64,000 nt of DNA from positions 27,571,631-27,635,630 of the forward strand of contig OZ024831.1 of NCBI GenBank assembly GCA_964016985.1, read 5' to 3'. Of this stretch, positions 34,185-45,258 are shown piece by piece. The DNA is from Anodontia alba (taxonomy: Eukaryota > Mollusca > Bivalvia > Lucinida > Lucinidae). The position numbers were made by a program, and so were the translations under genes. How positions within the stretch are numbered: the stretch's first letter is position 1; every line of letters begins with the position of its first letter. The notes beneath the pieces are model-generated. The model made no database searches, was not told where the DNA came from, and saw only the letters and a program-made list of their open reading frames with translations.

Positions 34185-35186
34185 TATTAATTTATCTTAT
34201 CCTTTATACACCGTTTACTAATGTTAAACACGTGTGTTTCGAATAGGTTACCTGAGTCACTATCATGCAACATTTGTTTGACTTTTTATGCCAAATTAAA
34301 AATTGCCGATATTTGCCATAATTAACAGACCATTATGTAATAATGGTCATGCAAACTATATAATTACATATGACATATGCGAATAGCGAAGGCCACAATC
34401 TTGATCTGGACCTTCCATATTCTTCGATATATTCTACGGTTTTAATTAATTTTGTAAGCCGGCCACGATGGCCCTGCCCAAAACTCCCGAATGCGAGGAC
34501 TCAAGCAAAAGTACGACTATAAAATGAGTCTATATAAAAATGTAAATGAAGACATCCAGGAAATGCAATAACCACTAGGCAACCCCCTCCCCGGCCTCCA
34601 CCCGTCTACCTCCCCCACGCTGCGAGACACCATACGACAGGAAAATATGAAAAAAAAAAACAACAAAAAAACAACAACAACAAAAACCCGCAACGCATAT
34701 TTCACTGAGATGTATGTTGCAAACGGCATAGGTTTTCGTGAGCAGCCTATTAGCTTGTTCATTTCATTAAAGTTATATCATACTAGAACGTATTCAGATG
34801 CACTGTGTGAGGCTGTATGGGTCTTGTTTGTGCTCTTTGGGTTCTTGTTCGATCCAAGTAATAAAAAAGAACCTGTCGCCCTGACGGAAACCTAATTATA
34901 GACAGACTAACCTAAATAATGTAGCATCGAATGGCAAAAAGGAATACTGCCGAAACAATTATAACTAAGGGAGAGAACTGGTAGCTTGCATGCTGATCAA
35001 AGATCAATGGACAAACCGCGTTGATCTTTGTCCTGAAAATTTTGCATCAATGTGTAATGGCCCTGCATAGTGTTGGTGTATCATCGGGATGTAATAATCC
35101 GCATAGTGACGTACACTCATCACCAGCATAAATGTGTCTGATGCAAATCTTTCTATTACCGGAATTCTCTGATTAACAACTTACCC
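34185..35186. other. no gene; small repeat fragments
   Basis: A C-family scrap lies at about 34,370-34,430 (CATATGCGAATAGCGAAGGCC) and a SINE-like scrap at about 34,456 (GCCGGCCACGATGGCCC). A small hairpin GATCAAAGATCAATGGAC / GTTGATCTTTGTCC is near 34,995. The remainder is unassigned. Confidence 0.4.
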
Positions 35187-35292
35187 AACAGCATTCTACT
35201 TAAATCTTTATCGGGCCGTTATCGGTCCGCCAGAATTCCTGTTGGACCGATAACGGACCGATATAGTTTTAAGCAAAGTGCAAGCCGGATAA
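35187..35292. mobile_element. Family H palindromic MITE
   Basis: CATTCTACTTAAATC, CGGGCCGTTATCGGTCCGCC, centre GAATTC, then the complement to TATAGTTTTAAGCAA. GC-rich stem in AT-rich surroundings. A second copy is at 44,161. Confidence 0.65.
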
Positions 35293-35465
35293 CATCAGAC
35301 CAAGCAATAAAACTCAAGACACATAAATAGATCAATTCCGCAGCGCGACGTCTAGATTTTACTGGGTAGTAGAAATAAAATGAATAAGAATTAAATTAAA
35401 GGGAGATTAACTGAAATGTATTATATTATGTTAAAATGTATTATATTATGTTAAAAGCATAAAAA

Positions 35466-37047
35466 TTCAAATATGCCGTCTGTTATATTAAACCATAGAG
35501 CTCCAAAAGTGTAATCTGTTATTTTAAAACCATAACACTACAAATGTGTTGTCTGTTATTTTAAACCATGAAACTTCGAATGTGACATCTGTTATTTTAA
35601 ACAATATAACTCCAAATATCCTATATTTTGTTTATAAACCATAAACCAGCAAACGTGCCATCTGTTTTTTTTAAACCATATAACTCCAAATGTGCCATCT
35701 GTTATTTTAAAACATATAACTCCAAATATGACGTCTGTTGTTTAGAATCATAGAACTTCCGATGTGTCATATGTTATTTCAAAACCATAAAACTCAAATA
35801 TGATGTCTGCTATGTTCAACCAAAGAACTTCCAATGTGTCATCTGTTATTTTAAACCTTATAATTCCAAAAGTGCAATTTGTTTTTTAAACCATATATCT
35901 CCATATGTAACATCTGCTTCCTTAAACCATATGTTTCTAACTTTGCCATCTCTTATTTTAATCATACAACTTCAAATGCGCCATCTGTTATTTTAAACCA
36001 TATACTTCCAAATGTGCCATCTGTTATTAATATAATTCTAAATGTGCCATCTGTTATTTTAAATCATATAACTTTGAATATGCCATCTATTATTTTAACC
36101 CATATCAGTTTAAATATGTCATCCATTTTTAAACCATGTAGCTCCTAAAGTGTCATTTGCTTTTTTGAACCATGTAATTCCAAATGTGCTGTTTGTTAGT
36201 TTAAACCGTATAACTTCAAATGTGCCACCCGTTACTTTACGCAATATAACTTCAAATGTGCCACCTGTCATTGTTAAACCATATAACTTCATCTGTGTCA
36301 CTTGTTATTTTAAATCATATAACTCCAAATGTGACCTCTATTATTTTAAATCATACAACTTCAACTGTGTCATTTATTAATTAAACCGTATAACTCAAAA
36401 TGTGTCATTTGTTATTTTAGATCATATAACTCCAAATGTACCATCTGTTATTTAAACCAATATAACTCCAACCTCCAACTGTGTCAGCTTTTATTTTAAA
36501 CCATATAACTCCATCTGTGTCATCTGCTATTTTAAATCCTATAACTTCAAATGTGTCATCTGTTATTTTAAATCATATAACTCCAAATGTACCATCTGCT
36601 CCCTTAAACCATATAACTTCAACCGTGCCATCTGTTATTTTAAACCATATAACTTCAAATGTGCCATCTGTTATTTAAAATCATAAAACTCCAAATGTGT
36701 CATTTGTGATTTAAAAGCATATAACTTCAAAAGTTCAATCTGTTATTTAAAATCATAACTCCAAATGTGCCATCTGTGATTTTAAACCATATAACTCCAA
36801 ATATTACGTTTGATATTTTAACCATATAACTCCAAATGAGGCGTCTGTTATTTGAAACCATATAACTCGAAATGTGTCGTCTATTATTTCAAACGATATA
36901 ACTTCAACTGTGCCAATCGTTATTTTAGACCACATAACTTTAATGGTGCCATCTATTATTTCAAACCAACAGTGCCGTTTTTTTTTTATGAAAAAAATCC
37001 AACTGCGCCGTCTTTTCCCTTGAAAACTTATAGCTCCAAATGTAGCA
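35466..37047 (+). repeat. 36-bp tandem satellite, about 44 units
   Basis: The degenerate unit reads TATAACTCCAAATGTGCCAT followed by CTGTTATTTTAAACCA. Units vary by substitutions and 1-2 base indels. Because 36 is 12 codons, runs of units stay open and read as a 12-residue repeat like ILNHITSNVPSV. The frames are broken repeatedly and the minus strand is open too, so coding is unlikely. It is preceded by two copies of ATGTATTATATTATGTTAAA. Confidence 0.9.
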
Positions 37048-37584
37048 TAACATAAGTATGATGCTGGAAAATGTAATCGGAGTAAACTTAGAAGTGAAAT
37101 TGAAATTGATTTACAGTCTAAAGAAGGAATTAAATATAATTAAAAAAATATATATGTTATAGAATTATGCTGCATATATGACAGATCATTTACGCAAAAT
37201 AATGATAAAAACAAAGCTTTATTATTTGACGTATGTATCAAATATAATAACAATTTCATGTCTTATTTTAGTAGTCTATCGACCAGTGATAATCTTATTG
37301 TTAAAAAATGGAAAAAAAAAATATAGAATAGTATTAATCATTAATCCGTCAAGTGCCAAGCAAAATGTTTTGCAGACGACATTCTCTTTTTTTGGAGAGA
37401 AATAAATGTTGATATTGCACGTGAATCTTCTGTTTGACAGACAAATTATGTTGCCTGACGATTCACATGAAATGTCAAGACTTATTGTCTTTGAAAATAA
37501 AATAATACTAAAATTTTCAAATCAGTCATTAATTGTCTTGGATAAAAAAATAATAATAATATTTTTTTTTATTTTTTTTTTTTT

Positions 37585-37644
37585 TTGGGGGGGGTGGGGG
37601 GGGGGGGGTGGTGGTCAACATTATATAGGTACGTTTTCGTTATG
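37585..37644 (+). mobile_element. Family A right-end remnant with G run
   Basis: GGTCAACATTATATAGGTACG then TTTTCGTTATG is the right 33 bases of family A. The upstream GGGGTTTAAGGGGG segment has turned into a G-rich run after a T run. The left part is absent. Confidence 0.65.
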
Positions 37645-37714
37645 TCAACAGAATATTATCGCCGCTTATGACAACACTATCATGCCAAAAGATTGCGTTT
37701 GTTTCAACAATAAA

Positions 37715-37756
37715 CACTGTTTTTTTTGTTTGTTTTTTTAAACAAAACAAAACAAA

Positions 37757-37790
<34 letters not shown>

Positions 37791-37795
37791 AGTGG
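37715..37795. repeat. CACTGTTTT...AAAACAGTG simple inverted repeat
   Basis: CACTG + T/G-rich tract, then AAACAAAAC units and A32, closing with CAGTG. Simple sequence arranged as a foldback. Confidence 0.6.
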
Positions 37796-38889
37796 AGCTT
37801 TACATAACCGACTTTAAAAGAAGTAATGCTGATCTCTATATAGCTTGGTACATTCGCTTGGCGGTTATTCTTTTACTTTTATTTTCATGATACAGTGTTA
37901 AATTATTTTTTTTTATCTTCGAAAAAAAAACACATAAAAAATCTATGGTTTTCTGTGTACAATATTGCAGGGCACGCCGTATTACTGGACACTTTGATAT
38001 ATAGAAAACGGTGACAATGCCAATAAGTAAATAGTCTGCCTTAGTGAAACAGTTCAAACATTGAATCAGTACTTGCATGGCATCTGGTCGCAAAGAGCCC
38101 AAGACGACGACGTTTTCTGACTCAACACGACATGATAAGAGATAAGACAAATTTGTAACCCGATATTTTAATGGGAATCGTTTGTGTTTCACTGGGGATC
38201 AAACCACTTCGTTAATGAATAAAAACGAATTATCTAAATTGTACATCTCTGTATTAACCGTGCCCATTTCATATCTGGCAACATAAGACGCTCATAAAAG
38301 TGTGTTGTATTATTCCCTTATGATTGTAAAGTTTGATTGATGGAATAGGATGACAATCTGAGAACTTGTCAATCAAATGTCTGCCTATCTATCTTGATTG
38401 AGACGGACATCGAACACTGTCTGATTACACCTCTGTCTACCCAATACATAACTCGACACCGAAGACATAAATTCATTTCATATTTTTGCTTTATTAATTT
38501 CACAATTCAGACCATACGTAATAACGTGTGGCGGGATCGGCAAATGCAATTTTGTTATTCGATACTAGTATTTGTGTTCATTCTCGCTCCTTATGTTTCT
38601 TACATGTCTGCTTTGTTTCTTTTTAATTCCGATTTTTGTAGATGTGCAATTAAAAGATAGATCTGTTTAAGTTTCACGGCATGCCAACGTTAATAAGGTC
38701 ATAACATAAGAAAACATACATGGGCCACAATGCTGCCTTGTGGCATGCTAACTTCTCTATCATAATTTAAAAGAAAAACTCAATGTTGATGAAGAATGTA
38801 TCCGAAAAGCAAGATCTTCACAAACCGTGCATCTTTATACAAATTTGACAATAATCGGATGAAACCTAAGTAAGCTATCAAGATTTGAA
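37796..38889. other. no gene or repeat recognised
   Basis: A 118-codon frame on the minus strand (37,836-38,192) and an 88-codon plus frame (38,394-38,660) show no motif I know. No MITE ends. Confidence 0.45.
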
Positions 38890-39226
38890 TACAGTCGACT
38901 CTCGTTATCTCGAAGTCCAAGGGACTCTCTGAAACACTTCGAGATACCCATACCTCGACATATCAGATTTGCGGAATTGAGGAAAACAATAAATCGAACA
39001 GCCACATTTAACAAATGAGTATGTCATTTGACTCCTGAAGTTAGAGATATATTGAAAATATTGTGGAAAAGAGGAGAAATTGCTCCTTAGGAGCAATTTC
39101 TCCTCTTTTCCACAATATTTTGTTACCTATTGTTAGATTTCCGTGTTAAAACAGGGACAAGATTTTCACTTCGAGATAAGCGGTTATTCGAGATAAGCGA
39201 GGTCGAGATAACGAGAGTCGACTGTA
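38890..39226. mobile_element. Family M pogo-like MITE (TA target)
   Basis: TA + CAGTCGACTCTCGTTATCTCG to CGAGATAACGAGAGTCGACTG + TA, the best-preserved ends of the three copies. The core at 39,055-39,120 is a perfect palindrome with about 32-base arms around a single T. Confidence 0.85.
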
Positions 39227-39789
39227 TATCAGGACATTTTTTTTTCTGGATCTCCATATTTTGAATATTTCATGAGGCTTTATAACGTTAAAAAGCCTTA
39301 ATTAAATATGCAAAACCGAAACAGATGAGATTTGCAACAATATGCAACCTCTATATTTGTATATATAACTTCTTCTCTAAGCATTTACGGATTTTATTTA
39401 AAACCTGCATTGATTTCTATAGAAAGAAGAATTTATTTAATATTTTGAAACGTTTAGAACCTCAAAATGGCGGTGCTCTTGATAATGGTTTGGTAGTCTT
39501 CAAATGTCTTTAGCGTTCTTAGTTTTATCCGGGTTTGATCAAATTTAAAGTAACATGCATAATTAGTTAAAACCTGTCATCTCAGATATATCCTTTACCA
39601 ACCTTGCGGTTCCCTTTTAAGTCGCCGTAAACAGAAATGTTATAAGCTGTCTCGGAGTCAATTCTGCAATTCCTAAATGCGAACAGAAAAGGCATAGTCA
39701 AGCTTAGGGAAAGTTGCGGTCAGATTTCTGATAAAAGTTTCTAAGTACATATATTGTATGCGCGAACAGTGAAGGCCCTGACCGCATAA
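39227..39789. other. no gene or repeat recognised
   Basis: AT-rich, with no open frame above 65 codons and no terminal repeats. Confidence 0.4.
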
Positions 39790-40310
39790 GTGTGTATGAA
39801 TGGGCTAGGCCGTGCCATGCGAAAACGTGTTTTCGGACATATGCGGAGAGCGAAGGCCCAGTCAGTCCGCGCAGTCCAATCAGGAGCTTCGCTGTCGGCA
39901 AACAGAATCATTGGATACTATTGAATGTTTCAATGAAGACATCAAGAATTTTGACCCCCCCCCCCCTTAAACCCCACTTTTCTATAGTAAAACTGGGGTT
40001 TACAGGGGTATAAATTATTATTCTTATTTCTGCTCAAAAACATAGATTGTGAGTACTCGCTAGAACCGCCTCGTCGAGACGGTTCTAACGATTACCCACA
40101 ATCTATGTTTTGAGCAGAAATATGAAAAATATCAGTTTTTATTTGAAAGTTTTCAATTTTTTTTTGTGGTAAAAGTTTCAGTATATTTGAATAGGCATGT
40201 TTTCATAATGGCAAATGCCCGGATGAGACTTTGCGCATGTGCAGGATAATGTGTATCCACACATTTTCCACATGTTCGAAGGCACTCCTTTGTTTCAGGC
40301 GGCCCAGGCT
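39790..40310 (+). mobile_element. Family C2 MITE split by a Family A insertion
   Basis: The left half has GGCCGTGCCATGCGAAAACG and a hairpin with GGAGAGCGAAGGCCC / GGAGCTTCGCTGTCGGC. After the insertion the element resumes with GCAAATGCCCGGATGAGAC and ends at ACATGTTCGAAGGCAC. The unbroken order is seen at 10,195 and 11,225. Confidence 0.7.
39940..40210 (-). mobile_element. Family A MITE nested in C2
   Basis: CATCAAGAATTTTGACC to GGCATGTTTTCATAATG. The left end is altered, and the CCCCC tract has expanded to 14 C in a row. Joining the host halves gives AATGAAGA+GCAAATG, matching AATGGAGAGCAAAGG of intact C2, with no duplicated bases. Confidence 0.85.
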
Positions 40311-40626
40311 GCTCTTGGCTTTCGCTAACAGATGATATTCGGCACATTACATGCTTAGTGACGCACCAAGTCAATTTTGCTGTCCTCTTTAATTGCGGGT
40401 CTGACCGCAGACTCAATACCAGCTAATTCCTAAACCTATTAGACTTGAACTTGATATTATGCTTCTGTGGTCGGGCTCACTGTGGTTCTACTGGTGGCTT
40501 GTATCCCTCTTATATTGTATGACGGTGGGTCGGTCTTCTAACAAACTGATGCCTCCCTCTTCAATCTGTTTCAGAAGGTTTACTCCTCCTGAATATCATT
40601 GTCAGTGGTTGGACCCAGCGGAGTCC

Positions 40627-40629
<3 letters not shown>

Positions 40630-40673
<44 letters not shown>

Positions 40674-40690
40674 TTGTTGTTGTTGTTGCT
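40630..40690. repeat. T43 and (TTG)n run
   Basis: Poly-T followed by TTG units. Overlapping Phe/Leu-rich open frames are artefacts. Confidence 0.95.
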
Positions 40691-40779
40691 TCTGTTCTGT
40701 CTTCAGATTATCATTAAGCCATTTGAATTGATGATTAATCCCCCACCCACAATATATTTTGTTTTTCTGTTGACCTTTC

Positions 40780-40905
40780 CAAGCTATTCTTTGTTGTTGT
40801 GTCGGTGGTTTTATTTGTGGCGTATGTTTTATGATTGCTTGTTCTTTATTTCTTCTTCTTTTGTTACCTCAAGACTATGGCATTTCCCGGGTATCTCCAT
40901 TTATA
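40780..40905 (+). repeat. Family N dispersed repeat
   Basis: TTATTTGTGGCGTATG, GATTGCTTGTTCTTTATTTC and GACTATGGCATTTCCCGGGT, in the family order. Confidence 0.45.
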
Positions 40906-40914
40906 TCTGAGCCA

Positions 40915-41035
40915 GTGCATGACAAAACCAACAAAATGGCATGTGCGCCATACGAAGACTCAGACCGGCCTAGACAACCGCCCAGTCTGATCAGAGTTTT
41001 CGCTGTCCGCATGAAGAAAGCTTTGGTCCTTAGCT
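40915..41035. mobile_element. Family C fragment
   Basis: AAAATGGCATGTGCGCCATAC, CGAAGACTCAGACC and CAGTCTGATCAGAGTTTTCG, then CTGTCCGCATGAAGAAAG. The hairpin tip is degraded. Confidence 0.5.
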
Positions 41036-41084
41036 ACCTATTAAGCCCACAGCGGACTCTGCTCAGACTCTTCTGCGGACCGTT

Positions 41085-41235
41085 CCAAGGCGGTTCCTCT
41101 GTTTGAGTTCTTTACTTGTGTGTAGGTTATTGCAAAAGTATCGTTTCGTTTTGTTATTGTTTGTTCCACACCCCTTCTCCTTTTGGGAAAGCTGTGCATC
41201 GTGACTGTGGCCTTTCTACAGTTTTCATATATAAC
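41085..41235 (+). repeat. Family N dispersed repeat
   Basis: CAAGGCGGTTCCTCTGTTTG, TTATTGTTTGTTCCACACC and GGGAAAGCTGTGCATCGTGA. Second N copy within 300 bases, in the same orientation. Confidence 0.5.
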
Positions 41236-41546
41236 TTTAAGCAGACAATGGACAATTCTGACTTTCACGAGGGGCACACTGTGCGAGAATGCTCGATAAA
41301 GTTTGAGCTTGATAGAAGTGTATATCGAAAATAGTTGAGCACTAATGGATTAGAATAATTAAATAGCTGAAATATTAATTGTGCCTTAAACCATACATAG
41401 TCTTATGGCACACGATAAGCCAAATTTCATGGTTTTCATGTTCTGTTTCTACGTGTAGCTGCCTCCATTGTTGGCTTGTGAGACAAACTGATAAACGAAC
41501 AATGTACAACTATAAAACTTTTCAGGAAATGAAATAATTTAAGTGG

Positions 41547-41754
41547 TACCGTATATATACTCCAAGTATTCGGACAGGAAGGCCTAAGTAAATAGTATAG
41601 ACGCTGATCAGACGCCGCTTGCGGCGTCTGATCAGCGTCTATACTGTTTATCAGTCATCCTGTAGTTTTTTTTTTAGCAAAATGGATTTATTCAATGTTT
41701 AGAGCAAGTATGGTAAGCCGTTGCGGTGTCCGAATACTTAGAGTGAATACGCTA
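41547..41754. mobile_element. Family G MITE (TA target)
   Basis: TACCGTATATATACTCC and AGTATTCGGACAGG at the left, CCTGTCC-like GGTGTCCGAATACTTAGAG and GAATACGCTA at the right. The core GATCAGACGCCGCTTGCGGC is a perfect stem of more than 25 bp within TAGTATAGACGC / GCGTCTATACTG arms. The stem is that of family B1 but the ends are different. Confidence 0.75.
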
Positions 41755-42509
41755 TATGTTTTTTGGAGTAGTGTACTATGATCTGATCTCAGACATGATC
41801 TGATCTCAGACAATAAATCTCAGACCAGTAGCGGGGAAACTCATTTTTTCTGATGCGTAATCAGCCATCATCACCGTGGAGCTACATGATTGCATATGTC
41901 AAGTGCCTTTAGTTTGGGATGAAATATACTCCGCATCTAATCGATTTCTAAAGAAGTGGGCTGTTGATTAGGCTAAGGCCTCTAAACTAAGGACATTTCT
42001 CATTCTGTCAAGCGAAGGACGCCGCACGCGAGAAAATGACGATTGGAAGTACTTAGGTCGTGACAAATTCACAATTGATAGACCCTTTCTGTAATAGTCA
42101 AGTTGCTGCAGTCATGTTTGTTTGGATGATGATAGATGTTTATTTCCTTCCTTCTGTTTGCGTTGTTGTATCTTCGGCTTTGAAACGAAAAGGAGGATAA
42201 GTTTATGAAAAAGTTGCCTTTGCAAACAAGGTCTTTTCATGGTTATCGCTTCTAATGAAATGCTTCTAATAAGTATACACAACATATGATTTCATGGAGA
42301 AATAAGGAAACATATTAATACGGACAAACTTTTTATATAAAACTATGTAAGTCGTGAAATATCCTGTGTATAATATAGAGAAAAGAAGGAAGAACTGATT
42401 GTGAAGTACATTAAGACTTATATTATATATCTGTGCATATGATTGCTTTAGAAGTACCATTTAAACTGAAAGGTCTTTAAAAACTGTCAAAATTCCGAAA
42501 AATTTCCTA
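41755..42509. other. no gene recognised
   Basis: GATCTGATCTCAGACA occurs twice in tandem near 41,780-41,812. Otherwise unassigned DNA with no open frame above 65 codons. Confidence 0.4.
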
Positions 42510-42724
42510 TTAACTCTTTCAGCCCTGCTGACCAAAACATATACCATGGTAAACAGTATAGATCCAGATGAGACGGCTCGCAACGAGCCGTCTCATCTGG
42601 ATCTATACTGTTTGCATTTCTGTTTTTGTTTTTTTTTTTTAATGACGCCCCATTTGCAACACAGGAAGGTCTAAATTCAAAGCTGGAAGAGTCTACTTCA
42701 GAAAATCAGGGGCGAAAGGGTTAG
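42510..42724. mobile_element. Family B2 MITE (TTAA target)
   Basis: TTAACTCTTTCAGCCCTGCTG to TCAGGGGCGAAAGGGTTAG. The core GAGACGGCTCGCAACGAGCC lies within AAACAGTATAGATCCAGAT / ATCTGGATCTATACTGTTT arms, more than 60 bp of almost perfect palindrome. The right TTAA reads TTAG. Confidence 0.8.
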
Positions 42725-43390
42725 TGTACACTCTTACACACCGCAGTTTTCGCTACATGTGATAGGGGGAAAAAGGGATATACACTACATAGATTTATAT
42801 AATATGTGTTTAGTGATTGTGATTCTTTCGTAACTTAATTTCTAATTTTACATCTTAATTAAGACTCTCAAGATATACGTCAGATATATAAAATTTACAT
42901 CCAATTTCCAGAGACCCATATTTTCTTATTCTCACACACGCTATAGCATTTATGCAGGTTACAAAGAATATTTATAATTACCTGTAAATAGGTGTATTTC
43001 TGCAATGGCAAAAAACAATTGCCTGAAATTGCTCAACACTTTCCAAATATCAGACTTTTTCGCAACAAAAACAGATTCATCATTCTAACAAGATAAAATG
43101 TAATAAAATTTATTTCTTATTTGTTCCTTTATTGCGGAATCGCTATAAAGCAGTTATTTCTGTTTTACCGTCACGGATGGAGGCCTCATCGCACGCTGGC
43201 GTAGTAATACATACTACTTATCAATGATTTCATAAATTTGCTCACTCCTCATGTCTGAGTGCCTCTCTGACGTTTGAGGATGATCTATGGCGGTTCTGGG
43301 TGGCCAAAAATGCTCTAAATGCGGGAGTTCTTCTAAAATAGAGACACCCGGGGCAAGGGAATAAAAAGCTCTAAATTGAAAGCAATAAAA
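42725..43390. other. no gene or repeat recognised
   Basis: Unassigned AT-rich DNA with no open frame longer than 60 codons. Confidence 0.4.
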
Positions 43391-43605
43391 TACCGCATTT
43401 ACCCGAAGTATTCAGATAAACGGGCTTCGGTAAACACGGTAGACCCAGATCAGACGCCGCACACGGCGTCTGATCAGGGTCTACAATGTTTAGCATTCAT
43501 CAGCAGTTTTACGGCACATCAACCTGTAGTAAAATGGGTGTGGTTAAAGCTTAGGATAAGTATGAGAGGAGTTATAGTGCCCGGATGTTTGGGGTATATA
43601 CGGTT
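43391..43605. mobile_element. Family G MITE
   Basis: TACCGCATTTACCCGAAGTAT at the left and TTTGGGGTATATACGGT at the right. The core GACGCCGCACACGGCGTC lies within GTAGACCCAGATCA / GATCAGGGTCTACAATG arms. Confidence 0.7.
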
Positions 43606-43797
43606 CGTGTCCTCGCCAGATACATAAGGCTCGTTCGGGATATGCATCAGTAGTCAAAAGATGGTGGGATTTTCTGAATGAAATGAATAGATTATATATC
43701 ATCTGGATCTCGACATGCGAAAATGGGTCTTTGAGGGATATGCCAAAAGTGAACACCCAGATTCTTCTGTGTATCTGAGCACTCTGTTCAGGTTCTT

Positions 43798-43912
43798 GTT
43801 GTTAATGGAAATTGATACACATTCAGGGGAGACAACCCTGTCAAAATGTTTTGCCTCCCTTCTGAAAAGGGGTCTACTCTGAAAGGGAATCATTTGCTCC
43901 CTTTTGGCGTTT
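43798..43912 (+). mobile_element. Family E MITE, truncated
   Basis: GGGGAGACAACCCTGTCAAA, CTTCTGAAAAGGGGTCTACTC and AATCATTTGCTCCC. It is cut at the middle of the core, where a C-family fragment begins. Confidence 0.6.
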
Positions 43913-44000
43913 CAGAGCATATATGGACAGCGAAGACCCAGATTAGTTTGCACACCCACGCAAACTTATCAAACCCTTATCTGTATGCGTATAAGATGAT
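43913..44000. mobile_element. Family C2 fragment
   Basis: GAGCATATATGGACAGCGAAG, CCCAGATTAG and ACCCTTATCTGTATGCG give a single decayed hairpin directly joined to the truncated E copy. Confidence 0.45.
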
Positions 44001-44160
44001 TGGATAGACGCACAACAAATATAATACTCGGACTCCGCAGAGAATGAACATTGAAAGCCTCTTGGGATGGGGTTAGGAAGTTTGAGTACACAACTAAAGC
44101 TGCATCTTGCTAGAACTTCGGGATGCTTAACGCTTCGGGACGCTCGTTGACACCCACACT

Positions 44161-44283
44161 GCTAGCATTCTATATAGATCTACAGCGGGTCGATATCGGC
44201 CCGTCAGGGTAGTATCGGCCCGTCAGCTACCCTGACGGGCCGATAACGACCCGCTATAGATTTATGCAGATTGCTTACTGGGA
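44161..44283. mobile_element. Family H palindromic MITE
   Basis: GCATTCTATATAGATC, GCGGGTCGATATCGGCCCG, a short duplicated TATCGGCCCGTCAG, then the complement to CTATAGATTTATGCAG. The internal duplication distinguishes it from the 35.2-kb copy. Confidence 0.65.
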
Positions 44284-44406
44284 TATAAACACAGATCACA
44301 AATTGTTTGAGAGAAAAACAACACAATTCCGAAGTGTTGTCTGCTATGACTTATACCCAGCATGCTATTCGTAAATCTGTAGGTTTCACCTTATGCTGCT
44401 TTTTCT

Positions 44407-44686
44407 CATTACAAAAACACGCCTATTCAAAAAAAATTGAAAAATTCACCGCCAAAAGCAGAAAATTTCCAGATAAAAAATTCTGATATTTTTCACATTT
44501 GTGCTCAAAACATAGATTGTGGGTATTCGTTAGAACCGCCTCACTGAGGCGGTTCTAACGAGTACCCACAATCTATGTTTTTGAGCAGAAATGAGAAAAA
44601 TAATGTATACCCCTGAAAACCCTAGTTTTACTATATAAAAGTGGGGGTTAAGGGGGTCAAAATTATATAGGTATGTTTTCGTGATG
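44407..44686 (+). mobile_element. Family A MITE, near complete
   Basis: CATTACAAAAACACGCC to GTATGTTTTCGTGATG. Core tip GCCTCACTGAGGCGG, another stem-preserving variant. Confidence 0.9.
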
Positions 44687-44733
44687 TGTAGCGAACAGCG
44701 AAGGTTATTTATAATTGCCCGTATGCACAGGCC

Positions 44734-44987
44734 CATTACGAAAATATGCCTATTAAAATATACTGAAAATTTTATAACCAAAAAATGAAAATTTTCAGAT
44801 AAAAAATTCTGATATTTTTCATATTTTTGCTCAAACATAGATTATGGGTACTCCTTATAATCGCCTCTCACTATCTATGTTTTTGAGCAGAAATAAGAAA
44901 TATAATGCTTACCCTTGTAAACCCCCGTTTTACTATATAAAAGTGGGGTTTAAGGGGTCAAAATTATATAGGCATGTTTTCGTGATG
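44734..44987 (+). mobile_element. Family A MITE nested in a C-family scrap
   Basis: CATTACGAAAATATGCC to GCATGTTTTCGTGATG, with most of the core deleted (GCCTCTCACTATC). The flanks read GCACAGGCC + element + TGATCAAG. Joined, they give the C-family wording GCACAGGC(C)TGATCA, again without duplication. Confidence 0.8.
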
Positions 44988-45073
44988 TGATCAAGACATA
45001 TATTTTTATATGATGTTTCTCATTTCAATAAAATATGAATCCTCATTCCCTGTCCGTATTTGCTTTTTCACAA

Positions 45074-45225
45074 GGAGACCACTCCAACTGGACAGAATTA
45101 ACTCCCTGAAATATGAATTCCTTTTCACTTGAAAGAAATTACTTTCCTTTAAGAGCAGTCCTCTGAGAAAAGAAGCAATTTTGCTCGGTCAGAGTGGTCT
45201 CCCTTGGAATACTATCCATTCACGT
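45074..45225. mobile_element. E-like MITE with GGAGACCACTC ends
   Basis: AAGGAGACCACTCCAACTGG faces GTCAGAGTGGTCTCCCTT. The inside pairs ACTTGAAAGAAATTAC-type and CTTTCCTTTAAGAGCAGTC stretches imperfectly. Related to family E in its core wording but with distinct ends. Confidence 0.5.
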
Positions 45226-45258
45226 TTAAATAAGTGCATTTTGTGATAATATTTTCAG

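Noticed and set aside
32919..34365. Direct repeats bounding a 1.4-kb element
   Set aside because: The shared TGGTCATACAAACTATATA-type word is short, and the interval contains a retrotransposon remnant and a MITE, with no consistent terminal structure.
35466..37047. CRISPR-like array of about 36-bp units
   Set aside because: The units are contiguous with no unique spacers and the context is a eukaryotic genome. It is a tandem satellite.
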